Shown here in pieces: positions 1 to 6,833 of a stretch of 26,729 nt of DNA. This DNA comes from Phenylobacterium sp. CCH9-H3. Its GTDB lineage: Bacteria > Pseudomonadota > Alphaproteobacteria > Caulobacterales > Caulobacteraceae. The position numbers and the translations under genes are program-made. Positions within the stretch are counted from its first letter, which is position 1, and the number at the start of each line of letters is the position of its first letter. The stretch is taken from positions 1 to 26,729 of the forward strand of contig NZ_LSJI01000207.1 of the NCBI RefSeq assembly GCF_001557235.1. Reading direction: 5' to 3'. The notes below the pieces were generated by a model that searched no databases, was not told where the DNA came from, and saw nothing but the letters and a program-made list of their open reading frames with translations.

Positions 1-2144
1 GACCTCTCGCCAGCGTACCGTATATCGGTGTCCCGATAATGCACTGGGGCCGGGATGGCGGCGGCGCAGGTGACGCGGCGTGCGGCCTGTTGGGCCGCCG
101 TGGCGCCGGCGAAGACCGCCGCGTCGCACGGGTCGGTAGCCGAGGTGGTGAAGTTGCGGCTCTGCGGCGAGAACAGCTCGATGATGTTCGGCGCGCGCAC
201 CGCGGTGGACTCGCTGGCCCGGAAGCGGATGTCGCGAACCGGAGCCCAGGTCGCCGCGATCCGGTACTGGTCCGTACCGCCGATCGTCGAGTAATCCGAA
301 ACGCGGCCAGCCAGCTCGACGCTGAGTTCTTCGGCGAACGGCACGTCCTTCAGGATGGGGATCCGGACTTCGCCGTAGGCTTCCTTCACGTTGTAGGAAC
401 CCTCGCGGGTGCCGATGGCGTTGAAGAACAGCGCGCCGGAAGCGCCCAGGGCGTCCTGCTCGAAGAAGCTGGTTTCCTTACGATACTCGGCGCCGAACGC
501 CACGCCGACAGGACCGGCGGGCAGTTCGAACAACTCGGTAGCGAAGTTCAGGCCCGCCACCGTCTGGGTGATCTTCTGGTCGGTCGTCGAGTTGGCGTTG
601 GTGAACAGGATGGCTTCGCGCGAGGGCCCATTCACGAGGTCCCAGGGCGCGCAGCCTGCAGCCCGGGCCGCCGCGTCACGGCACACCACCTGGCCGTTCA
701 GCAGCACCGCATCGGTCGCCTGCTGGACGCGGGCGACGTTCGGCACGTTGTAGGAGATCGTCGTGCCGTCCAACCGCGAGTACTGGACGTAGCCGTCCAT
801 GTTCACCTGCCGCCCGAAGGTCTCGAACTGACCCTCGATGCCGCCGGCGATGCGGTACTGTTCCCGTTCGGTCTTCACATCGCGGCCGCCGAATTCGACG
901 AACTGCTTGCCGACGTTGGCGGTCGAACCTTGGGTGAGCGTCTTGCCCGCAGCCAGCCATTCCGCGCGCAGCGCCGCAGCCGTCGCGCCCGGGCCGTTCA
1001 GGTAGGCGTTGTCGCCACGCAGCACGAGCGGCATGGTGCCGCCGCCCGCCGCGTTCGAGAACGCCGGGCCGAAGATGCCGTAGCCACTGACCTTCACGTA
1101 GGAGGCATCGACGAACGCCTTGAAGGTGTCCGTGATCTTGTAGTCCATGTAGGTGCGCAGGACGCCGCGGTTCGCCTTGCCCTGCAGCGCGCTGAAGAAG
1201 TTGCTGTAGGTGAGCGCTTCGTCCTGGCAGGTGGGTTGAACGGTCTGGGTCGAGCACGCGGGCGACAGGCGCACAACCTGGGTGGGGTTGCGGGCGTCCA
1301 GAGTGACGGCGCGCGCCGTGCCCACCACGTTGCCGCCGATCAACTGGAACGTCGCCGTCGTGTTGCCGTTGGTGCGAGAGTTCGGGATGATGGGCTGCGG
1401 ATTGACGCCGGGGGCGTTGTTCCGGCGGAAGCCCGGGTAGAGCTCGTCGCGGTCCCGCTGCATGATCTTGTCAAGCGTGGCGTATTCACCGCCGACCAGC
1501 ACGTTCAGCCGGTCATCGAAAAACTTCTTGCCCCAGTTGAAGCCGGCGCGGAATTCCTCGCCATCGTTCTCCTCGGTGATGCCACCCTGGATGTCGAGCT
1601 CGAGGCCTTCGTGCTCCTTCTTCATGATGAAGTTGACGACGCCGGCGATGGCTTCCGAGCCGTACACCGCGGACACGCCGCCAGGAACCGTCTCGATCCG
1701 TTCCACCATCAGCGAGGGAATGGTGTTGAGGTCGACGGCGGGCGAAGAGGCGTCGGAGAACGGAAGGCGACGGTTGTCCATCAGCACCAGGGTGCGAGTG
1801 GCGCCGAGGCCGCGGATATCGGCGCGCGCCTGACCCGCCAGGAACAGCGTACCCGAGGTGGTTTGCGCGTTCTGATTGGGGTTGATCGACGGCTGGTCCA
1901 GAAGGATGTCGCCGATCGAGGTCTGGCCGGACTCGCGGATGGCTTCCGCGCTGACGACGGCCAGCGGCTGCGGCGCGCTGAAGGTGTCGCGGCGGATGCG
2001 CGAGCCGGTGACGACAATTTCGCCGACGTCGACGCCTTCGCCGGCCTCTTGGGCCTGGGCGATGGTGGGCATGGCGAGCAGGCTCGCGGAGGCGGCTGAC
2101 GCGAGCAGCGCGCTTCGAAGCATGGTGTTCATTTGGACTTTCAT
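1..2144 (-). CDS. TonB-dependent outer-membrane receptor (3' end outside window)
   Basis: Energy-coupled outer-membrane transporter; the substrate cannot be told from sequence. About 714 codons are visible and the stop lies beyond the left edge. An Ala-rich signal peptide covers about residues 1-31, ending AQA-QE. A TonB-box-like segment, EIVVTGSRI (42-50), leads into a plug domain with PQPLAVVSAEAI (58-69), DIRGLGATRTLVLMDNRR (109-126), VERIETVPGG (147-156) and AVYGSEAIAGVVNFIMK (159-175). The rest is aromatic- and Asn-rich beta-barrel sequence. The ATG at 2144 was chosen because it gives a Lys in the signal-peptide n-region; in-frame ATGs at 2132 and 2123 are alternatives and none has a strong Shine-Dalgarno. 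The open plus-strand frames over this gene are antisense shadows. The family is certain; the ligand is unknown. Confidence 0.93.
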   Translation of the reverse strand, partial: MKVQMNTMLRSALLASAASASLLAMPTIAQAQEAGEGVDVGEIVVTGSRIRRDTFSAPQPLAVVSAEAIRESGQTSIGDILLDQPSINPNQNAQTTSGTLFLAGQARADIRGLGATRTLVLMDNRRLPFSDASSPAVDLNTIPSLMVERIETVPGGVSAVYGSEAIAGVVNFIMKKEHEGLELDIQGGITEENDGEEFRAGFNWGKKFFDDRLNVLVGGEYATLDKIMQRDRDELYPGFRRNNAPGVNPQPIIPNSRTNGNTTATFQLIGGNVVGTARAVTLDARNPTQVVRLSPACSTQTVQPTCQDEALTYSNFFSALQGKANRGVLRTYMDYKITDTFKAFVDASYVKVSGYGIFGPAFSNAAGGGTMPLVLRGDNAYLNGPGATAAALRAEWLAAGKTLTQGSTANVGKQFVEFGGRDVKTEREQYRIAGGIEGQFETFGRQVNMDGYVQYSRLDGTTISYNVPNVARVQQATDAVLLNGQVVCRDAAARAAGCAPWDLVNGPSREAILFTNANSTTDQKITQTVAGLNFATELFELPAGPVGVAFGAEYRKETSFFEQDALGASGALFFNAIGTREGSYNVKEAYGEVRIPILKDVPFAEELSVELAGRVSDYSTIGGTDQYRIAATWAPVRDIRFRASESTAVRAPNIIELFSPQSRNFTTSATDPCDAAVFAGATAAQQAARRVTCAAAIPAPVHYRDTDIRYAGER

Positions 2145-2163
2145 TCTTGCGGCCCCCCGGCCT

Positions 2164-2211
2164 GGGAACGGGTTTCTTCGAGGGCGCCGGGCGATGCCGG
2201 CGCTTGTTCCC
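2164..2211 (-). promoter_or_regulatory. Nested stem-loop in the receptor 5' leader
   Basis: Outer arms GGGAAC (2164-2169) and GTTCCC (2206-2211) enclose perfect inner arms GCGCCGG (2184-2190) and CCGGCGC (2197-2203) with a 6-nt loop. The element ends 20 bp before the receptor start codon, so it would lie in the leader mRNA. Pairing is seen directly; any regulatory role is inference. Confidence 0.4.
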
Positions 2212-2293
2212 TCGGGCGCGCAGTTCCCCTCGCGTCGACGCGGCTTCACGGCGACGGCTGACGAACCCTGCACCTGAGGGTGGTCTCGATAGC

Positions 2294-2312
2294 TGTCACG
2301 CACGTGTCACGC
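2294..2312 (+). promoter_or_regulatory. TGTCACGC direct repeat, Pho-box-like
   Basis: TGTCACGC occurs at 2294-2301 and again at 2305-2312, an 11-bp period. The TGTCA-N6-TGTCA arrangement is that of binding sites for PhoB/OmpR-family response regulators. It sits 150 bp upstream of the receptor start but is read on the opposite strand from that gene, which weakens the Pho-box reading. Confidence 0.35.
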
Positions 2313-2450
2313 GGGCAACGAAAAGCGGCCGCAGTTACGACGAACGGTCGGGTAACATTACAGATTTTCCGCGATTTGCGGCTTCGGCGCCACACATCGC
2401 CCGGTTGCGGCAAGGCCATGCCCCAGTCGGATCGGCTCCAGGCGGGCGAT

Positions 2451-3458
2451 TCAGGCGATGAGGCGCAGGGCCGCGACGATTTCGTCCACCGAATCCTCGG
2501 TGGTGGCCCACGAGCACATGAAGCGGACCGACCCGTCGAGGAAGCGGTAGACGAACCAGCCCGCGGCGTGCAGCGCCGCGAGCCGGGCTTCATCCATCTC
2601 GACGAAAACCGCATTGGCTTCAACGGGATGGGCGACGCGGAACGGCATCTTGCCCGCAAGCCGCCGGGCCATGGCGTTGGCGTGGGCGGCGTGCCGAACC
2701 AGGGCGCCGCCTTCGAGCATCCCGATGAAGGGCGCGGCGTAGAACCGGCCCTTGGACGGAAGTTGGCCGGATTGTTTCAGCCGTGCGTCAAAGCGGCGGG
2801 CGATGGCGCGGTCGAAGATCACCACGGCCTCGGTCGGCGGCATCCCGGCCTTCGTCCCGCCGACAACGAGGATGTCGACGCCCAGGCCGGCGATGGCCTT
2901 GGGGTCGAAACCGGCGGCCGCGGCGTTGGCCAGCCGCGCGCCGTCCAGGTGCACGCCATAGCCCTTGGCCTTCACCGGGGCGATCAGGGCGCGCAGTTCC
3001 GCCTCCGCGTAGACCGTGCCGTACTCGGTGGCGTTGGTGATCGACAGGGCCGCCGGCGACTGGCGGTGGGAGACGTCGGGGGCGTTCAGCGGCCCCGCGA
3101 GGGCGGCCGGATCGATCTTGCCCGAGGCGCCCGGCAGGCCGACTAGGCCCAGGCCGTGGCCGAAGAGGCCGGGGGCGCCCGTCTCGTCGGTGCAGATGTG
3201 CGCGTGCTCGTGGGCCAGCACCGCCTCGAACGGCCGGCAGAGGGCGCCCAGCGAGATCGCGTTGGCGGCCGTGCCCGAGGCCACGAACCGCACCTCGGCG
3301 TCGGCGTCCAGGGTCGCGCGCAGCAGGTCCGCGGCGCGGGCGCTCACGGGGTCGCTGCCGTAGCCCGACGTGAAGCCGGTGTTCGCCGCGAGGATCGCCT
3401 CCATCGCTTCGGGCGTGGCGGGAGCGGTGTTGTCGGAGGCGAAGTCGTAGCGGGCCAT
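2451..3458 (-). CDS. Low-specificity L-threonine aldolase family (PLP lyase)
   Basis: 335 aa, cytosolic, fold-type I PLP enzyme of the threonine aldolase / beta-eliminating lyase family, expected to split L-threonine or allo-threonine into glycine and acetaldehyde. Visible signatures are FASDNTAPATPEAM near the N-terminus, SGTAANA (61-67) for phosphate binding, HLDGARLANA (170-179) with the Asp that contacts the PLP pyridine, and VGGTKAG (199-205), where Lys203 is the likely Schiff-base lysine. Length is normal for the family. The start ATG at 3458 gives the usual MxxYDFASDN opening; the reading frame stays open far upstream but that part is antisense to the epoxide hydrolase. It lies 74 bp downstream of that gene on the same strand, so co-transcription is possible. 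It may equally accept phenylserine-type beta-hydroxy amino acids. Confidence 0.88.
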   Translation of the reverse strand: MARYDFASDNTAPATPEAMEAILAANTGFTSGYGSDPVSARAADLLRATLDADAEVRFVASGTAANAISLGALCRPFEAVLAHEHAHICTDETGAPGLFGHGLGLVGLPGASGKIDPAALAGPLNAPDVSHRQSPAALSITNATEYGTVYAEAELRALIAPVKAKGYGVHLDGARLANAAAAGFDPKAIAGLGVDILVVGGTKAGMPPTEAVVIFDRAIARRFDARLKQSGQLPSKGRFYAAPFIGMLEGGALVRHAAHANAMARRLAGKMPFRVAHPVEANAVFVEMDEARLAALHAAGWFVYRFLDGSVRFMCSWATTEDSVDEIVAALRLIA

Positions 3459-3532
3459 GGGCGGGCTTCTACGGTTCCAGCCGCGCAGCGGCCAGACCTG
3501 ATATCGAACCTGCCGAATGCGCCGTCGGCGCG

Positions 3533-4684
3533 TCAGCCGTGCTCGCGGGCCCAGGCCTGGACGTCGGCCACGAAGAGGTCGGGTTCCTCCATGGCGGCGA
3601 AGTGGCCGCCGCGGGGCTGGTCGGTCCAGCGGACGATGTTGTAGGCGCGCTCGGCGAAGGCGCGGGGCGGGGCCGAATAGAGCGGCTCGCCCGGGAAGTT
3701 GGCGAAGGCGGTGGGGGTCTCGACCCGCTCGCCGGCCGCCAGCGCCAGGCCGCCTTCCTCGATCATGCCGCGGTAGTACCAGGCCCCGGAGGTGAAGCTG
3801 CCGGTCATCACATAGAGCATGATGTTCGTCAGCAGCCGGTCCTTGGGATAGGCCTCGTCCATGGATTTCGCCCGCAGGTCCGACCAGTCGTGGAAGCGCT
3901 CGGCGATCCAGGCGGCCTGGCCCACGGGGTTGCCGGCGCCCATCCAGGCGATGGACTGGGGCTTGGAGACCTGCAGCCGGAAATAGGCGCCCATCATGTC
4001 CATGGCGGCGGCCTGCTTCTGGGCCCAGGCGATTTCCGCTTCGTCGGCAGGGCCGCCGTGCGGCCGGAAGCCCAGCATGTTGAGGTGGATCGCCCGGGCG
4101 CTCGCCCCGTGCTCGCGGCCGAGCCAGGAGGTGACCATGGCGCCCCAGTCGCCGCCCTGGGCGAGATAGCTGCGATAGCCCAGCACCTCGGTCATCAGGG
4201 CGTTGAACAGGCGGGCGGTGGTGCGCTGGCCGACGGGGCGCGCGGGCTTGGAGGAGAAGCCGAAGCCGGGGAGGGACGGGACCACGAGGTCGAAGGCGTC
4301 GGCCGCATCGCCGCCGAAGCGCGACGGGAAGGCCAGTTTCTCGATCGACTGCCAGAACTCGTAGTGCGAGCCCGGCCAGCCGTGCGTCACCAGAAGCGGC
4401 CGCTTGCCGCCCGCCTCGCCCACCACGTGCAGGAAGTGCAGATCGAAGTCCCCGACCCGGGCGGTGAACTGCGGGAAGCGGTTGAGGTCGGCCACCGCGG
4501 CGCGCCAGTCGTAGGCGCCCGTCCAGTGGTCGCACAGCGCCTTCAGATAGGCGCCGTCGCACCCGTAGGCCCAGCCGTCCGGGACGTCCGGCGCCGGGGG
4601 CCAGGGGTAGGCGCGCACCTGGTCCAGCACGGGGCCGACCTCGGCCTTGGTCCAGGTCACTTCGAAGGGTTTGATGTCCGCCAC
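3533..4684 (-). CDS. Epoxide hydrolase, microsomal type (EHN plus alpha/beta hydrolase)
   Basis: 383 aa. An EHN domain at about residues 3-105 (opening ADIKPFEV) precedes an alpha/beta-hydrolase core. HGWPGS (101-106) is the oxyanion motif, GGDWGA holds nucleophile Asp179, RGGHFAAMEEPD holds catalytic His361, and WYYRG (302-306) matches the Tyr region that polarises the epoxide. The enzyme would open epoxides to vicinal diols through an ester intermediate. I chose the GTG at 4684 because GGGAGG lies 6 nt upstream and translation then begins at the EHN domain. An ATG 15 codons earlier (4729) has no Shine-Dalgarno. It follows the TetR gene by 62 bp on the same strand, so it probably belongs to the same operon and shares control with the divergent dioxygenase. 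Confidence 0.9.
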   Translation of the reverse strand: MADIKPFEVTWTKAEVGPVLDQVRAYPWPPAPDVPDGWAYGCDGAYLKALCDHWTGAYDWRAAVADLNRFPQFTARVGDFDLHFLHVVGEAGGKRPLLVTHGWPGSHYEFWQSIEKLAFPSRFGGDAADAFDLVVPSLPGFGFSSKPARPVGQRTTARLFNALMTEVLGYRSYLAQGGDWGAMVTSWLGREHGASARAIHLNMLGFRPHGGPADEAEIAWAQKQAAAMDMMGAYFRLQVSKPQSIAWMGAGNPVGQAAWIAERFHDWSDLRAKSMDEAYPKDRLLTNIMLYVMTGSFTSGAWYYRGMIEEGGLALAAGERVETPTAFANFPGEPLYSAPPRAFAERAYNIVRWTDQPRGGHFAAMEEPDLFVADVQAWAREHG

Positions 4685-4746
4685 GCCCCGCCTCCCGATC
4701 TTTGCGGCGAGCGTCGCAGGTTTCCCCATGGGGTCGTCAAGGCGCC

Positions 4747-5346
4747 TCAGGCGCCGGGCTTCAAGCCCTTGGCCAGGGTGGCGCTGATCTGGTGATGCAG
4801 GTCGCGGGCGGCGCCGGCGGGCAGCTTGCCGGCCATCTCCAGCACGACCACCCCATGGGTGGCGGCCCAGAACATGGCCCCGATCTCATCCGGATCGCCC
4901 GCCATCTCGCCCGCGGCGATCTGGTCCTTGACCCAGGCGGTCTGGGTCTCATGGGCCCGGCGTCCGGCCTCCACGAGATCCGGATAGGCGTCGTCCATCG
5001 GCTGGTTCAGGTCGAACATCAGCTTGTAGGTGTGCGGGTGGTCGAAGGCGAAGCGGACATAGGCCTCGCCCACCGCCGCGGCCTTGGCCCGGGCGCTCTT
5101 GGCGCTGCCGCGGGCCGCCTCCAGCGCCTCGGCGAACCGGTTGAAGCCGTTGGCCCTGACCGCAGCCAGGATGTCGTCCTTGTCCTGGAAGTAGCGGTAG
5201 GGGGTCATGGGCGAGACGCCCAGGGCGGACGCCAGCTGGCGCATGGTCACCGCGTCGGGCCCCTTCTCCGCGAACAGCCGCTCGGCGGCGGCGCACAGGC
5301 GCTCGCGGAAGTCGGCGACATCGGTCTCGGTCAGGACGCGCGGCAT
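4747..5346 (-). CDS. TetR/AcrR-family transcriptional regulator
   Basis: 199 aa. The N-terminal DNA-binding domain covers about residues 12-60, with RLFAEKGPDAVTMRQLASAL and the recognition-helix signature GVSPMTPYRYFQDKDDIL. The C-terminal ligand domain is helical and diverged, and its ligand is unknown. The start at 5346 gives the compact MPRVLTETD opening usual for the family; an ATG at 5397 would add 17 residues without a ribosome-binding site. The gene is divergent from the carotenoid-oxygenase gene across a 95-bp spacer carrying a TTAC/GTAA repeat, and is followed by the epoxide hydrolase. It most likely represses itself, the hydrolase and the divergent pair, released by a substrate or product of the pathway. 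Confidence 0.9.
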   Translation of the reverse strand: MPRVLTETDVADFRERLCAAAERLFAEKGPDAVTMRQLASALGVSPMTPYRYFQDKDDILAAVRANGFNRFAEALEAARGSAKSARAKAAAVGEAYVRFAFDHPHTYKLMFDLNQPMDDAYPDLVEAGRRAHETQTAWVKDQIAAGEMAGDPDEIGAMFWAATHGVVVLEMAGKLPAGAARDLHHQISATLAKGLKPGA

Positions 5347-5401
5347 TCGACTCGGCTGCTGCAGAAAAGGCTTGCCAAGGGGTACGGCCTCCCGCATGAA
5401 T

Positions 5402-5420
5402 TTACAACGTAAGTTACAAC
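5402..5420. promoter_or_regulatory. Putative TetR operator in divergent spacer
   Basis: TTACAAC at 5402-5408 is repeated at 5414-5420 with a 12-bp period, and GTAA at 5409-5412 lies between. This gives overlapping inverted repeats TTAC-AAC-GTAA and GTAA-G-TTAC. It is the only AT-rich symmetric sequence in the spacer between the TetR gene and the dioxygenase, ending 8 bp before the dioxygenase Shine-Dalgarno (GGAGG, 5429-5433). Confidence 0.55.
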
Positions 5421-5441
5421 AAGCAAGTGGAGGCGACGACC

Positions 5442-6833
5442 ATGGACGGCGATGTGAGCATCAATCCGTATCTGGCGGGGAACTTCGCCCCGGTGCGGTC
5501 CGAGGACGACTTCGACCTGACGGTGAAGGGCGAGATTCCGGCGGGCCTTCGCGGCGCGCTCTTCCGCATCGGCCCGAACCCGCAGTTCGAACCCCGAGAC
5601 CCCAACCACCACTGGTTCGGCGGCGACGGCATGGTTCACGGCTTCTACGTCGCGGACGGCAAGGTCAGCTACCGCAACCGCTACGTCCGCACGCCGAAGT
5701 GGGAGCTGGAGCACGAGCACGGCCGCTCGCTGTTCGGCAGCTTCGGCAACCCGATGACCACCGATCCGCTGGCGATCGGCAATGAGGGTGGCGTGGCGAA
5801 CACCAACATCGTCTGGCACGCCGGCAAGCTGCTGGCGCTGGAGGAGGGGCATCACCCGTTCGGCATGGACCCGCGGACCCTGGAGTCGAAGGGCTACGAC
5901 CGCGAGTTCAAGGGCAAGGTCACCGCCCACCCGAAACTCGACCCCAAGACCGGCGAGATGGTCTGGTTCGCCTATGGCGTCGGCCAGATGCCGCTGTCGG
6001 CGGGGATGAGCTATGGCGTCACGGACAAGGCCGGCGGCCTGGTGCGCCGCCAGGATTTCCAGGCGCCCTTCGCCTGCATGGTCCACGACTTCATGGTCAC
6101 CGAGAACCACGCCCTGTTCCCGATCCTGCCGCTGACGGCCAGCCTCGAGCGGGCGATGAGCGGCAAGCCGGCCTTCGCCTGGGAGCCCGAGAAGGGCTCC
6201 TACGTAGGCGTCATGCGGCGCGATGCGGACGTCTCGACGATCCGCTGGTTCAATACGGAGGCCTGCTACGTCTTCCACCCGCTGAACAGCTGGGAGGAGG
6301 GCGGCAAGATCTTCTGCGACGTCATGCGCTACGACGTGGCGCCGCTGTTCCCCAAGGCCGACGGCTCGCCCGGCGACAAGGCCGCGGCCCGGCTGGTGCG
6401 CTGGACCTTCGACCTGAACGGCGCCTCGGACGCGATCAAGGAAACGCCGCTGGATGATCTGGACGGGGAGTTCCCCCGCGTCGATCCGCGGGTGGAGACC
6501 CTGAAGCACCGTCACGGCTGGTACGCCGCCGATCCGACCGGCAGCGGCACGATCAAGCAGTGCGCCATCGCCCATATCGACCTGCTGACCGGCAAGCGGC
6601 AGGTCTATCAGCTGAACGGCGGGGACCTGACGTCCGAGCCTGTGTTCGTACCGCGCTCGGCGGATGCGGCGGAGGGCGACGGCTGGCTCACCGCGGTGAT
6701 CTGGCGGGCGGCCGAGAATCGCTCCGACCTGGCGATCTTCGAAGCTCAGGATATCGAGAAGGGCCCGGTGGTCATCGCCGAGATGCCGCGTAGGATGCCG
6801 TTCGGCTTCCACGGCAACTGGGCGAGTTTCTGA
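5442..6833 (+). CDS. Carotenoid oxygenase (RPE65/LSD) family dioxygenase
   Basis: 463 aa non-haem iron dioxygenase that would cleave a C=C bond of a carotenoid-, stilbene- or terpenoid-like substrate with O2. All four iron histidines of the seven-bladed propeller are present: His163 (VTAHPKLDP), His215 (CMVHDFM), His279 (YVFHPLN) and His457 (FGFHGNW). RIGPNPQF, FGGDGMVHGF and EFPRVDPR are further family signatures. The start is ATG 5442, with GGAGG 8 nt upstream, rather than the in-frame GTG at 5427. Against lignostilbene dioxygenases (Phe59, Tyr101, Lys134, numbering recalled), this protein has Phe59 but Phe101 and Glu134, so 4-hydroxystilbenes are unlikely substrates. Its stop overlaps the next start (TGATG). 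It is probably repressed by the divergent TetR. Confidence 0.92.
   Translation: MDGDVSINPYLAGNFAPVRSEDDFDLTVKGEIPAGLRGALFRIGPNPQFEPRDPNHHWFGGDGMVHGFYVADGKVSYRNRYVRTPKWELEHEHGRSLFGSFGNPMTTDPLAIGNEGGVANTNIVWHAGKLLALEEGHHPFGMDPRTLESKGYDREFKGKVTAHPKLDPKTGEMVWFAYGVGQMPLSAGMSYGVTDKAGGLVRRQDFQAPFACMVHDFMVTENHALFPILPLTASLERAMSGKPAFAWEPEKGSYVGVMRRDADVSTIRWFNTEACYVFHPLNSWEEGGKIFCDVMRYDVAPLFPKADGSPGDKAAARLVRWTFDLNGASDAIKETPLDDLDGEFPRVDPRVETLKHRHGWYAADPTGSGTIKQCAIAHIDLLTGKRQVYQLNGGDLTSEPVFVPRSADAAEGDGWLTAVIWRAAENRSDLAIFEAQDIEKGPVVIAEMPRRMPFGFHGNWASF

Larger units (their letters stand above)
2145..2450. other. 306-bp non-coding region upstream of the TonB-dependent receptor
   Basis: No convincing gene. 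It holds a nested inverted repeat close to the receptor start, an 8-bp direct repeat (both listed separately), a GTAA-CA-TTAC inverted repeat at 2352-2361 and a small CCGC/GCGG hairpin at 2369-2381. Both flanking genes read leftwards, so this is the likely promoter and 5' leader of the receptor plus the 3' end of the aldolase. I see no cobalamin-riboswitch signature. Confidence 0.6.

Noticed and set aside
39..2099. Long open frame on the plus strand across the TonB-dependent receptor
   Set aside because: It is antisense to a gene with signal peptide, TonB box and plug motifs; its product is low-complexity and matches no family. GC-rich codon bias opens such frames.
2145..2450. Cobalamin riboswitch upstream of the TonB-dependent receptor
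   Set aside because: No B12-box or GCCACTG-like core on the minus strand.
3459..4562. Upstream in-frame extension of the threonine aldolase
   Set aside because: The extension overlaps the epoxide hydrolase in another frame and is Arg/Pro-rich; the aldolase proper starts at 3458.
4685..4729. ATG start for the epoxide hydrolase at 4729
   Set aside because: No Shine-Dalgarno, while the GTG at 4684 has GGGAGG 6 nt upstream and begins at the EHN domain.
3539..4795. Plus-strand open frame opposite the epoxide hydrolase
   Set aside because: Antisense shadow; the minus-strand frame has complete catalytic motifs.
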